From Isoperla grammatica (taxonomy: Eukaryota > Arthropoda > Insecta > Plecoptera > Perlodidae): a stretch of DNA of 64,000 nt. Made by a program: the position numbers and the translations under genes. The stretch covers positions 752,947-816,946 of the forward strand of contig OX246747.1 of NCBI GenBank assembly GCA_945910005.1. Reading direction: 5' to 3'. A model generated the notes under the pieces. It was given only the letters and a program-made list of their open reading frames with translations. It ran no database searches and was not told the DNA's origin. Numbering within the stretch: the first letter of the stretch is position 1; every line of letters begins with the position of its first letter. Positions 1-9,883 of this stretch are shown here, one piece after another.

Positions 1-40
1 GATAACACACGCAGAACAGCGACGTCGCTGCTTCCCATAC
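1..40. other. Non-repeat or diverged flank at window start
   Basis: These 40 bases do not match the 60-bp unit that follows. They contain a perfect 14-bp palindrome, CAGCGACGTCGCTG, at 17-30. Too little sequence is present to say what lies to the left. Confidence 0.6.
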
Positions 41-3000
41 GAATACACTGTATACAATCTATAGTATGTGCTGCGCTGTGCTGTGTAGTATATAGTCTAC
101 GTATACACTGTATACAATCTACAGTATGTGCTGCGCTGTGCTGTGTAGTATATACACTACGTATACACTGTATACAATCTACAGTATGTGCTGCGCTGTG
201 CTGTGTAGTATATAGTCTACGTATACACTGTATACAATCTACAGTATGTGCTGCGCTGTGCTGTGTAGTATATAGTCTACGTATACACTGTATACAATCT
301 ACAGTATGTGCTGCGCTGTGCTGTGTAGTATATAGTCTACGTATACACTGTATACAATCTACAGTATGTGCTGCGCTGTGCTGTGTAGTATATAGTCTAC
401 GTATACACTGTATACAATCTACAGTATGTGCTGCGCTGTGCTGTGTAGTATATAGTCTACGTATACACTGTATACAATCTACAGTATGTGCTGCGCTGTG
501 CTGTGTAGTATATAGTCTACGTATACACTGTATACAATCAACAGTATGTGCTGCGCTGTGCTGTGTAGTATATAGTCTACGTATACACTGTATACAATCA
601 ACAGTATGTGCTGCGCTGTGCTGTGTAGTATATAGTCTACGTATACACTGTATACAATCTACAGTATGTGCTGCGCTGTGCTGTGTAGTATATAGTCTAC
701 GTATACACTGTATACAATCTACAGTATGTGCTGCGCTGTGCTGTGTAGTATATAGTCTACGTATACACTGTATACAATCTACAGTATGTGCTGCGCTGTG
801 CTGTGTAGTATATAGTCTACGTATACACTGTATACAATCTACAGTATGTGCTGCGCTGTGCTGTGTAGTATATAGTCTACGTATACACTGTATACAATCT
901 ACAGTATGTGCTGCGCTGTGCTGTGTAGTATATAGTCTACGTATACACTGTATACAATCAACAGTATGTGCTGCGCTGTGCTGTGTAGTATATAGTCTAC
1001 GTATACACTGTATACAATCTACAGTATGTGCTGCGCTGTGCTGTGTAGTATATAGTCTACGTATACACTGTATACAATCAACAGTATGTGCTGCGCTGTG
1101 CTGTGTAGTATATAGTCTACGTATACACTGTATACAATCAACAGTATGTGCTGCGCTGTGCTGTGTAGTATATAGTCTACGTATACACTGTATACAATCA
1201 ACAGTATGTGCTGCGCTGTGCTGTGTAGTATATAGTCTACGTATACACTGTATACAATCAACAGTATGTGCTGCGCTGTGCTGTGTAGTATATAGTCTAC
1301 GAATTCACTGTATACAATCTACAGTATGTGCTGCGCTGTGCTGTGAAGTATATAGTCTACGTATACACTGTATACAATCTACAGTATGTGCTGCGCTGTG
1401 CTGTGTAGTATAAAGTCTACGTATACACTGTATACAATCAACAGTATGTGCTGCGCTGTGCTGTGTAGTATATAGTCTACGTATACACTGTATACAATCT
1501 ACAGTATGTGCTGCGCTGTGCTGTGTAGTATATAGTCTACGTATACACTGTATACAATCTACAGTATGTGCTGCGCTGTGCTGTGTAGTATATAGTCTAC
1601 GTATACACTGTATACAATCTACAGTATGTGCTGCGCTGTGCTGTGTAGTATATAGTCTACGTATACACTGTATACAATCTACAGTATGTGCTTCGCTGTG
1701 CTGTGTAGTATATAGTCTACGTATACACTGTATACAATCTACAGTATGTGCTGCGCTGTGCTGTGTAGTATATAGTCTACGTATACACTGTATACAATCT
1801 ACAGTATGTGCTGCGCTGTGCTGTGTAGTATATAGTCTACGTATACACTGTATACAATCTACAGTATGTGCTGCGCTGTGCTGTGTAGTATATAGTCTAC
1901 GTATAACCGTATACAATCTACAGTATGTGCTGCGCTGTGCTGTGTAGTATATAGTCTACGTATACACCGTATACAATCTACAGTATGTGCTGCGCTGTGC
2001 TGTGTAGTATATAGTCTACGTATACACTGTATACAATCTACAGTATGTGCTGCGCTGTGCTGTGTAGTATATAGTCTACGTATACACTGTATACAATCTA
2101 CAGTATGTGCTGCGCTGTGCTGTGTAGTATATAGTCTACGTATACACTGTATACAATCTACAGTATGTGCTGCGCTGTGCTGTGTAGTATATAGTCTACG
2201 TATACACTGTATACAATCTACAGTATGTGCTGCGCTGTGCTGTGTAGTATATAGTCTACGTATACACTGTATACAATCAACAGTATGTGCTGCGCTGTGC
2301 TGTGTAGTATATAGTCTACGTATACACTGTATACAATCAACAGTATGTGCTGCGCTGTGCTGTGTAGTATATAGTCTACGTATACACTGTATACAATCAA
2401 CAGTATGTGCTGCGCTGTGCTGTGTAGTATATAGTCTACGTATACACTGTATACAATCTACAGTATGTGCTGCGCTGTGCTGTGTTGTATATAGTCTACG
2501 TATACACTGTATACAATCTACAGTATGTGCGGCGCTGTGCTGTGTTGTATATAGTCTACGTATACACTGTATACAATCTACAGTATGTGCTGCGCTGTGC
2601 TGTGTAGTATATAGTCTACGTATACACTGTATACAATCTACAGTATGTGCTGCGCTGTGCTGTGTAGTATATAGTCTACGTATAACCGTATACAATCTAC
2701 AGTATGTGCTGCGCTGTGCTGTGTAGTATATAGTCTACGTATACACTGTATACAATCTACAGTATGTGCTGCGCTGTGCTGTGTAGTATATAGTCTACGT
2801 ATACACTGTATACAATCTACAGTATGTGCTGCGCTGTGCTGTGTAGTATATAGTTTACGTATACACTGTATACAATCTACAGTATGTGCTGCGCTGTGCT
2901 GTGTAGTATATAGTCTACGTATACACTGTATACAATCTACAGTATGTGCTGCGCTGTGCTGTGTTGTATATAGTCTACGTATACACTGTATACAATCTAC

Positions 3001-3370
3001 AGTATGTGCTGCGCTGTGCTGTGTAGTATATAGTCTACGTATACACTGTATACAATCTACAGTATGTGCTGCGCTGTGCTGTGTAGTATATAGTCTACGT
3101 GTATACACTGTATACAATCTACAGTATGTGCTGCGCTGTGCTGTGTAGTATATAGTCTACGTATACACTGTATACAATCTACAGTATGTGCTGCGCTGTG
3201 CTGTGTAGTATATAGTCTACGTGTATACACTGTATACAATCGACAGTATGTGCTGCGCTGTGCTGTGTAGTATATAGTCTACGTATACACTGTATACAAT
3301 CAACAGTATGTGCTGCGCTGTGCTGTGTAGTATATAGTCTACGTGTATACACTGTATACAATCTGCAGTA
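41..3370. repeat. 60-bp tandem repeat array, about 55 copies
   Basis: The unit is 60 bp and runs from GTATACACTGTATAC through a GT/GC-rich middle (GCTGCGCTGTGCTGTG) to ATATAGTCTAC. Each unit holds a 15-nt palindrome (arms GTATACA and TGTATAC around a single C), which could extrude as a small cruciform. Copies are nearly identical. The commonest difference is AATCTACAG versus AATCAACAG. Rare forms are a 1-bp shorter unit (GTATAACCGT at 1901 and 2680, 13 units apart) and a 2-bp longer one (ACGTGTATACAC near 3098, 3219 and 3341, every second unit). The long minus-strand reading frames exist only because 60 is a multiple of 3 and the unit lacks stops in some frames. I see no gene. This is a minisatellite or satellite array. 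Confidence 0.97.
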
Positions 3371-3651
3371 GTTTTTTTTTTCATAATTCATTTTTTTTTG
3401 TTTTTAATTTTTTTATAGTATAATGTTTTTTTGTTGTTGTTTTTGCTATTTATGATTTCATTATTATTAATTGTTTGCATAGCCTAGTTCTTTTTATTTT
3501 CCTCCTTTGTAAATCAGTTTTTATAACTGAATAGGATAGACATTAAATAAATAAGTGAATAAATAAATTAATTAATAAAAATGTTACTCTCACTCTACGC
3601 GAAAATGTTTTATTAGTAAATTACTGAAAGATGTTGAAGATTTTGTGGGGA
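3371..3651. other. AT-rich linker without a gene
   Basis: About 280 bp of AT-rich sequence with T runs near 3371-3380 and 3391-3398, and an AATAAATAAGTGAATAAATAAA stretch near 3545-3566. No reading frame of note, RNA gene or mobile-element terminus is visible. It separates the 60-bp and 20-bp arrays. Confidence 0.7.
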
Positions 3652-4389
3652 AATGTGTTTGTATATAGCCCAATGTGTTTGTATATAGCCCAATGTGTTT
3701 GTATATAGCCCAATGTGTTTGTATATAGCCAATGTGTGTATATAGCCCAATGTGTTTGTATATCGCCAATGTGTTTGTATATAGCCCAATGTGTTTGTAT
3801 ATAGCCCAATGTGTTTGTATATAGCCCAATGTGTTTGTATATAGCCCAATGTGTTTGTATATAGCCAATGTGTTTGTATATAGCCCAATGTGTTTGTATA
3901 TAGCCCAATGTGTTTGTATATAGCCCAATGTGTTTGTATATAGCCCAATGTGTTTGTATATAGCCCAATGTGTTTGTATATAGCCCAATGTGTTTGTATA
4001 TATCCCAATGTGTTTGTATATAGCCCAATGTGTTTGTATATAGCCCAATGTGTTTGTATATAGCCCAATGTGTTTGTATATAGCCCAATGTGTTTGTATA
4101 TAGCCCAATGTGTTTGTATATAGCCCAATGTGTTTGTATATAGCCCAATGTGTTTGTATATAGCCCAATGTGTTTGTATATAGCCCAATGTGTTTGTATA
4201 TAGCCCAATGTGTTTGTATATAGCCCAATGTGTTTGTATATAGCCCAATGTGTTTGTATATAGCCCAATGTGTTTGTATATAGCCCAATGTGTTTGTATA
4301 TAGCCCAATGTGTTTGTATATAGCCCAATGTGTTTGTATATAGCCCAATGTGTTTGTATATAGCCCAATGTGTTTGTATATATCCCAAT
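3652..4389. repeat. 20-bp tandem repeat array, about 37 copies
   Basis: The unit is AATGTGTTTGTATATAGCCC (20 bp). A few copies are 18-19 bp (one C lost near 3730, 3774 and 3865; TT lost near 3737). Single substitutions are seen, such as TATCGCC and TATATCCC. All three minus-strand frames stay open for 250 residues or more because the 20-mer lacks stops in any phase. The three predicted proteins are therefore the same 20-residue cycle and are not genes. The unit contains TGTG and TATATA alternating purine-pyrimidine tracts. Confidence 0.97.
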
Positions 4390-4527
4390 TCAAATCTAGA
4401 TTATCCTCAATTCTATTTTGGGTATATTTTTCTACTTAGCTTATCTCAAAACAAACCTTTGGATAAACGTGTAGCCGAAAGCAGGAATCGTCTCGGTAAC
4501 CTGTATAGAGATAAGTTGCACGTACGT
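4390..4527. other. Short linker between the 20-bp and 21-bp arrays
   Basis: About 140 bp of non-repetitive sequence. A plus-strand reading frame crosses it from one array to the next (4330-4920). Because it is made of two arrays joined by this linker, I do not treat it as a gene. Nothing else is recognisable. Confidence 0.6.
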
Positions 4528-4915
4528 CACATCTGTGCGCGTGGCGGTCACATCTGTGCGCGTGGCGGCCACATCTGTGCACGTGGCGGTCACATCTGTG
4601 CGCGTGGCGGCCACATCTGTGCACGTGGCGGTTACATCTGTGCGCGTGGCGGCCACATCTGTGCACGTGGCGGTCACATCTGTGCGCGTGGCTGCCACAT
4701 CTGTGCACGTGGCGGTCACATCTGTGCGCGTGGCGGCCACATCTGTGCACGTGGCGGTCACATCTGTGCACGTGGCGGTCACATCTGTGCGCGTGGCGGC
4801 CACATCTGTGCGCGTGGCGGCCACATCTGTGCACGTGGCGGTCACATCTGTGCGCGTGGCGGTCACATCTGTGCACGTGGCGGTCACATCGGTGCGCGTG
4901 GCGGCCACATTTGTG
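4528..4915. repeat. 21-bp GC-rich array, 18 full copies in two alternating forms
   Basis: The unit is CACATCTGTG + C(G/A)CGTGGCGG(C/T), 21 bp, with 18 full copies and a decayed partial copy at 4906-4915. Two linked forms alternate over much of the array: one with GCGCG ending in C, one with GCACG ending in T. This makes a 42-bp higher-order unit, with the linkage broken in copies 1 and 16. The A form carries a canonical E-box CACGTG (8 copies). Both forms contain a 10-nt strictly alternating pyrimidine-purine tract (TGTGCGCGTG or TGTGCACGTG). The array is far richer in GC and CpG than its surroundings. Open frames on both strands (seven-residue cycles) follow from 21 being a multiple of 3. 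Confidence 0.96.
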
Positions 4916-5064
4916 ATTAAACATTGACGTTGCCACCTGTTGTGGTAGAACAGAGGGATCCTTGGTTCTCCAACTCTGTCTGATTTTAAAATAAAAGAAA
5001 TTGGTACCTATGTGTGGAATTTGTGATTTTTTTATTACTTATCTTTATTATTATTATTTTTTTG
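4916..5064. other. Linker, AT-rich at its right end
   Basis: About 150 bp. It contains a small hairpin (CCAC-ctgtt-GTGG near 4935), an AATAAA hexamer near 4991 and a TTATTATTATTATTTTTTT tract before 5064. No gene is visible. Confidence 0.6.
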
Positions 5065-5244
5065 CAATATATCGTTACATTGTACATGATACAAACATTG
5101 CAATATATCATTACATTGTACATGATACAAACATTGCAATATATCATTACATTGTACATGATACAAACATTGCAATATATCATTACATTGTACATGATAC
5201 AAACATTGCAATATATCATTACATTGTACATGATACAAACATTG
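5065..5244. repeat. 36-bp tandem repeat, five exact-length copies
   Basis: Five head-to-tail copies of a 36-bp AT-rich unit start CAATATATCATTACATTG and end ACAAACATTG. They differ visibly only at one site in the first copy (ATCGTT instead of ATCATT). Each unit has a hairpin TTGTA-catga-TACAA. The short reading frames on both strands are by-products of the 36-bp period. Confidence 0.96.
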
Positions 5245-5396
5245 ATGGTAAGAAAAAATTAGAGCAGAGTCCCTTGCACAGAAGTGTTTTACCACCATTT
5301 TTAAATTCTAAATTATGCGTATTTAGTAAATTTGAATAATATCTGTCAATAATCTGGGCAAGGCTTATGTGAGTTGTGTCGCAATCATGGCCGCTG

Positions 5397-5424
5397 TGAC
5401 GTCACGTGGGAACTATATATTAAT
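5397..5424 (+). promoter_or_regulatory. CRE plus E-box composite followed by a TATA-like tract
   Basis: TGACGTCA (perfect CRE/ATF palindrome) at 5397-5404 overlaps CACGTG (E-box) at 5403-5408. A TATATAT stretch follows at about 5414. AACTAT/ATAGTT inverted arms surround the AT tract. This arrangement could act as a core promoter, and the 8-bp CRE is unlikely in so short a space. No downstream gene is visible, so function is inference only. Confidence 0.25.
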
Positions 5425-5528
5425 AGTTGGCGCTTAACCTTCTCTACAGGTATTTTTCATTTTTATATTTCACTTGTGATTGTCCATTTATTGTATTCCA
5501 ATTCCCCCCGTGAAAAGCGGGAGCAGTT

Positions 5529-5551
5529 CCCCCCCCCCCCCCCCCCCCCCC
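5529..5551. repeat. C homopolymer, 23 bp
   Basis: Twenty-three uninterrupted C residues, with a further six-C run about 23 bp upstream. The G-rich complement could form quadruplex or triplex structures. Homopolymer length is also error-prone in sequencing. Confidence 0.9.
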
Positions 5552-5876
5552 ACCGTAGTTAAGTTGTGTTGCGGACGCGACAATCAAAGTCCGTTGTACA
5601 TACGCTGCTATTTCTATCGCATTGTCCTGATTTCTAAAGGATCCTCCTGATTTCTCTCAATCTGTCTCCCCTGACACATTTCGTTTGAATCGAGGCTAAA
5701 TGGAACAATCGCCACAAAAACGCATTGTTTGGACTGTGGTCGACATTAGTTGAATGAGTTGAATGAATTAGTTGTAACAAACTTTTAGCGGCCAACTGCT
5801 CATTCCAGAAGCTTTTGCTTCTATGGTAAATGTTACAAGACAAATATCAAAGACAAAGCGTTCTATAAGCATTAAT

Positions 5877-8656
5877 AAAACCGTTAACTTAGCGAGTTAA
5901 GTACCCTTTGCTCTTAACTGCAAAGGGAAGCCTCACAATAGAAACCGTTAACTTAGCGAGTTAGGTACCCTTTGCTCTAAACTGCAAAGGGAAGCCTCAC
6001 AATAGAAACCGTTAACTTAGCGAGTTAGGTACCCTTTGCTCTTAACTGCAAAGGGAAGCCTCACAATAGAAACCGTTAACTTAGCGAGTTAGGTACCCTT
6101 TGCTCTTAACTGCAAAGAGAAGCCTCACAATAGAAACCGTTAACTTAGCGAGTTAGGTACCCTTTGCTCTTAACTGCAAAGGGAAGCCTCACAATAGAAA
6201 CCGTTAACTTAGCGAGTAAGGTACCCTTTGCTCTTAACTGCAACGGGAAGCCTCACAATAGAAACCGTTAACTTAGCGAGTTAGGTACCCTTTGCTCTTA
6301 ACTGCAAGGGGAAGCCTCACAATAGAAACTGTTAACTTAGCGAGTTAGGTACCCTTTGCTCTAAACTGCAAAGGGAAGCCTCACAATAGAAACCGTTAAC
6401 TTAGCGAGTTAGGTACCCTTTGCTCTTAACTGCAAAGGGAAGCCTCACAATAGAAACTGTCAACTTAGCGAGTTAGGTACCCTTTGCTCTTAACTGCAAA
6501 GGGAAGCCTCACAATAGAAACCGTTAACTTAGCGAGTTAGGTACCCTTTGCTCTAAACTGCAAAGGGAAGCCTCACAATAGAAACCGTTAACTTAGCGAG
6601 TTAGGTACCCTTTGCTCTTAACTGCAAAGGGAAGCCTCACAATAGAAACCGTTAACTTAGCGAGTTAGGTACCCTTTGCTCTTAACTGCAAAGGGAAGCC
6701 TCACAATAGAAACTGTCAACTTAGCGAGTTAGGTACCCTTTGCTCTTAACTGCAAAGGGAAGCCTCACAATAGAAACCGTTAACTTAGCGAGTTAGGTAC
6801 CCTTTGCTCTTAACTGCAAAGGGAAGCCTCACAATAGAAACCGTTAACTTAGCGAGTTAGGTACCCTTTGCTCTTAACTGCAAAGGGAAGCCTCACAATA
6901 GAAACCGTTAACTTAGCGAGTTAGGTACCCTTTGCTCTAAACTGCAAAGGGAAGCCTCACAATAGAAACCGTTAACTTAGCGAGTTAGGTACCCTTTGCT
7001 CTTAACTGCAAAGGGAAGCCTCACAATAGAAACCGTTAACTTAGCGAGTTAGGTACCCTTTGCTCTTAACTGCAAAGGGAAGCCTCACAATAGAAACTGT
7101 TAACTTAGCGAGTTAGGTACCCTTTGCTCTTAACTGCAAAGGGAAGCCTCACAATAGAAACCGTTAACTTAGCGAGTTAGGTACCCTTTGCTCCTAACTG
7201 CAAAGGGAAGCCTCACAATAGAAACCGTTAACTTAGCGAGTTAGGTACCCTTTGCTCTTAACTGCAAAGGGAAGCCTCACAATAGAAACCGTTAACTTAG
7301 CGAGTTAGGTACCCTTTGCTCTTAACTGCAAAGGGAAGCCTCACAATAGAAACCGTTAACTTAGCGAGTTAGGTACCCTTTGCTCTAAACTGCAAAGGGA
7401 AGCCTCACAATAGAAACCGTTAACTTAGCGAGTTAGGTACCCTTTGCTCTTAACTGCAAAGGGAAGCCTCACAATAGAAACCGTTAACTTAGCGAGTTTG
7501 GTACCCTTTGCTCTTAACTGCAAAGGGAAGCCTCACAATAGAAACCGTTAACTTAGCGAGTTAGGTACCCTTTGCTCTTAACTGCAAAGGGAAGCCTCAC
7601 AATAGAAACCGTTAACTTAGCGAGTTAGGTACCCTTTGCTCTTAACTGCAAAGGGAAGCCTCACAATAGAAACCGTTAACTTAGCGAGTTAGGTACCCTT
7701 TGCTCTTAACTGCAAAGGGAAGCCTCACAATAGAAACCGTTAACTTAGCGAGTTAGGTACCCTTTGCTCTTAACTGCAAAGGGAAGCCTCACAATAGAAA
7801 CCGTTAACTTAGCGAGTTAGGTACCCTTTGCTCTTAACTGCAAAGGGAAGCCTCACAATAGAAACCGTTAACTTAGCGAGTTAGGTACCCTTTGCTCTTA
7901 ACTGCAAAGGGAAGCCTCACAATAGAAACCGTTAACTTAGCGAGTTAGGTACCCTTTGCTCTTAACTGCAAAGGGAAGCCTCACAATAGAAACCGTTAAC
8001 TTAGCGAGTTAGGTACCCTTTGCTCTTAACTGCAAAGGGAAGCCTCACAATAGAAACCGTTAACTTAGCGAGTTAGGTACCCTTTGCTCTTAACTGCAAA
8101 AGGAAGCCTCACAATAGAAACCGTTAACTTAGCGAGTTAGGTACCCTTTGCTCTTAACTGCAAAGGGAAGCCTTACAATAGAAACCGTTAACTTAGCGAG
8201 TTAGGTACCCTTTGCTCTTAACTGCAAAGGGAAGCCTCACAGTAGAAACCGTTAACTTAGCGAGTTAGGTACCCTTTGCTCTTAACTGCAAAGGGAAGCC
8301 TCACAATAGAAACTGTTAACTTAGCGAGTTATTTACCCTTTGCTCTTAACTGCAAAGGGAAGCCTCACAATAGAAACCGTTAACTTAGCGAGTTAGGTAC
8401 CCTTTGCTCTTAACTGCAAAGGGAAGCCTCACAATAGAAACCGTTAACTTAGCGAGTTAGGTACCCTTTGCTCTTAACTGCAAAGGGAAGCCTCACAATA
8501 GAAACTGTTAACTTAGCGAGTTAGGTACCCTTTGCTCTTAACTGCAAAGGGAAGCCTCACAATAGAAACCGTTAACTTAGCGAGTTAGGTACCCTTTGCT
8601 CTTAACTGCAAAGGGAAGCCTCACAATAGAAACTGTTAACTTAGCGAGTTAGGTAC
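5877..8656. repeat. 64-bp tandem repeat array, about 43.4 copies, with an internal hairpin
   Basis: The unit is 64 bp, beginning GAAACCGTTAACTTAGCGAG and ending GAAGCCTCACAATA. From 5941 to 8629 the copies stay in exact 64-bp phase, so there is no net indel. Each unit has a perfect 8-bp stem CCCTTTGC / GCAAAGGG with an 8-nt loop (TCTTAACT), plus a weaker AACT/AGTT stem and GTTAAC and GGTACC palindromes. Recurrent variants are CTAAAC for CTTAAC and CTGTTA or CTGTCA for CCGTTA. Substitutions in the stem are rare: about three copies in 43 (6069, 6197, 6261) show one, and one copy near 8060 has AAAAGG. The array stops at 8656, where GGTACGTTTTG replaces the unit. No long reading frame exists. Confidence 0.97.
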
Positions 8657-9883
8657 GTTTTGCGGCAAGGAATAAAAAACTAGTTTAAAAAAATACAATA
8701 TTTGAATCAAAACGGTTTTGATATTGGTGGTGCAAAATAATTAGAATAGATTACGTATTACCCGCTAACTATCAACATATTTAAGGCAACCACCATTCCT
8801 GTATTATCGCTTTTTAATATTGTGCAGCATTCTAAAAATATAATTAAAACCCGATTATTTGGCGCGGTTCTTGCGGTGACCAGACACTACCCCGCCCGTT
8901 AATGGGTCGCCCGTCGATATTTAGACAACTTGTATTGTATGGTGCTGCCGTGCTACCTTATCTGGGCCAAAATTAGATTTATGACAAAACATCCCCTCTA
9001 AATGGGTCTAATAATGATACATAAGTAAAATAAAGGTTACTACCCCAAAGGGAATAAAGGAAACATTTTAAGGAAATCGCATAATTCTGGCTAGTTGCTC
9101 AACAAATACTTTTCCTTATAGGTAATTAGCAGGTACGTGATCGCCGGGTTGCAGGAATAACCGAAATAAAACATAGCTTGAGAAAATTATTCAACTCAAA
9201 ATACATATTAATCAAGCTAAAGAACTCCTGCGTTCATATCAAAGACCCAATCATTTGTATCTGCTTTACTTTGTCTTGTTGAACTAGGGTGGAAACCACG
9301 TACATGCTAATTCCAATAAGAAATATTATTGCTGAGCAACTAGCATTAATTATTATACGATTACGTTAATGTTTTAGGTTTTTCTCTTTAGGGTAGGAAC
9401 TTTCTTTCACACATATGTATCAATATTTCTCATAGATGGGAATACGTATGATTTATTTGGTTTGTGACCTTCAAAGAACGCAGAGCCACGCGCGAGCATC
9501 TGACATAACTTGCATAACTCTCAACAATGTGAGTTATTTACGCACCCTTGACTGCCCTAACCGGGTTATGTGCACCCCTGGAGTGTGCTAGTGACAGCAG
9601 AAGAACATATTCATAAAATATAAACACCCCCTGGGACATATTTCTCCCCAGACCAACGAGGAAATAGAAAATTATTCCCATCAATAAAATATCAGTGCGC
9701 GTTTGAGCGTCGGAAGGAACGGCGGCGCTCTGAACCATTCAAGGAGATTTAGAAATTAATTTCTACACTGAAAACAGGGGTATGGTTTTATGGTGCGTCT
9801 GCTGCGTCTTTATCGCCGGCCTGGATGACTTTACGACTGTGAGACTCAAACAAACATACGGGAAGGAAATAATAAAATGTGAC
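8657..9883. other. 1.2-kb linker, largely an old inverted repeat
   Basis: This linker separates the 64-bp and 63-bp arrays. Most of it is explained by a large degenerate palindrome, given as its own feature. A minus-strand frame at 9538-9738 (66 residues) lies within the right arm and matches no family I recognise. From 9736 to 9883 the sequence is apparently unique. An ATG at 9782 opens a frame whose first residues are hydrophobic and which runs into the 63-bp array. Confidence 0.65.
8720..9693. repeat. Large imperfect inverted repeat (palindrome) centred near 9218
   Basis: Segments of the left arm reappear reverse-complemented, in mirror order, in the right arm: CTAGTTGCTC 9091-9100 with 9334-9343; AATTAGCA 9124-9131 with 9305-9312; GTACGTG 9133-9139 with 9297-9303; CTACCC 9040-9045 with 9391-9396; GATACATA 9016-9023 with 9414-9421; CCCCTCTA 8993-9000 with 9433-9440 (7 of 8). 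Start plus end always sums to 18433-18437, so arms of about 150 bp share one axis with few indels. Weaker anchors extend outward (GTTCTT 8867 with 9601; GATATT 8720 with 9688), the axis drifting by tens of bases. It may be an old foldback or MITE-like element, or two opposed copies of one repeat. No intact termini or target-site duplications are seen. Confidence 0.75.

Larger units (their letters stand above)
5245..5876. other. Linker without a recognisable gene
   Basis: About 630 bp of mixed-composition sequence. Features inside are listed separately: a CRE/E-box composite at 5397-5408 and a C homopolymer at 5529-5551. A CGGAC/GTCCG inverted repeat lies at 5572-5593. Short reading frames (plus 5374-5562 ending in a polyproline run from the C tract; minus 5634-5843) have no family signature that I recognise. 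I do not call them genes. Confidence 0.6.

Noticed and set aside
41..3370. Minus-strand repeat proteins in the 60-bp array
   Set aside because: The period is a multiple of 3. The frames have no unique start or domain, and 59- and 62-bp units interrupt them.
3590..4393. Three overlapping minus-strand proteins of about 250 residues
   Set aside because: They are the same 20-residue cycle seen in three phases of a stop-free 20-mer.
4330..4936. Glycine/arginine/cysteine heptad-repeat proteins on both strands
   Set aside because: They are by-products of the 21-bp GC-rich minisatellite. Frames on both strands are open at once and the plus-strand frame starts inside a different array.
9538..9738. 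66-residue minus-strand frame as a gene
   Set aside because: It lies within the right arm of the degenerate palindrome and shows no recognised family motif.
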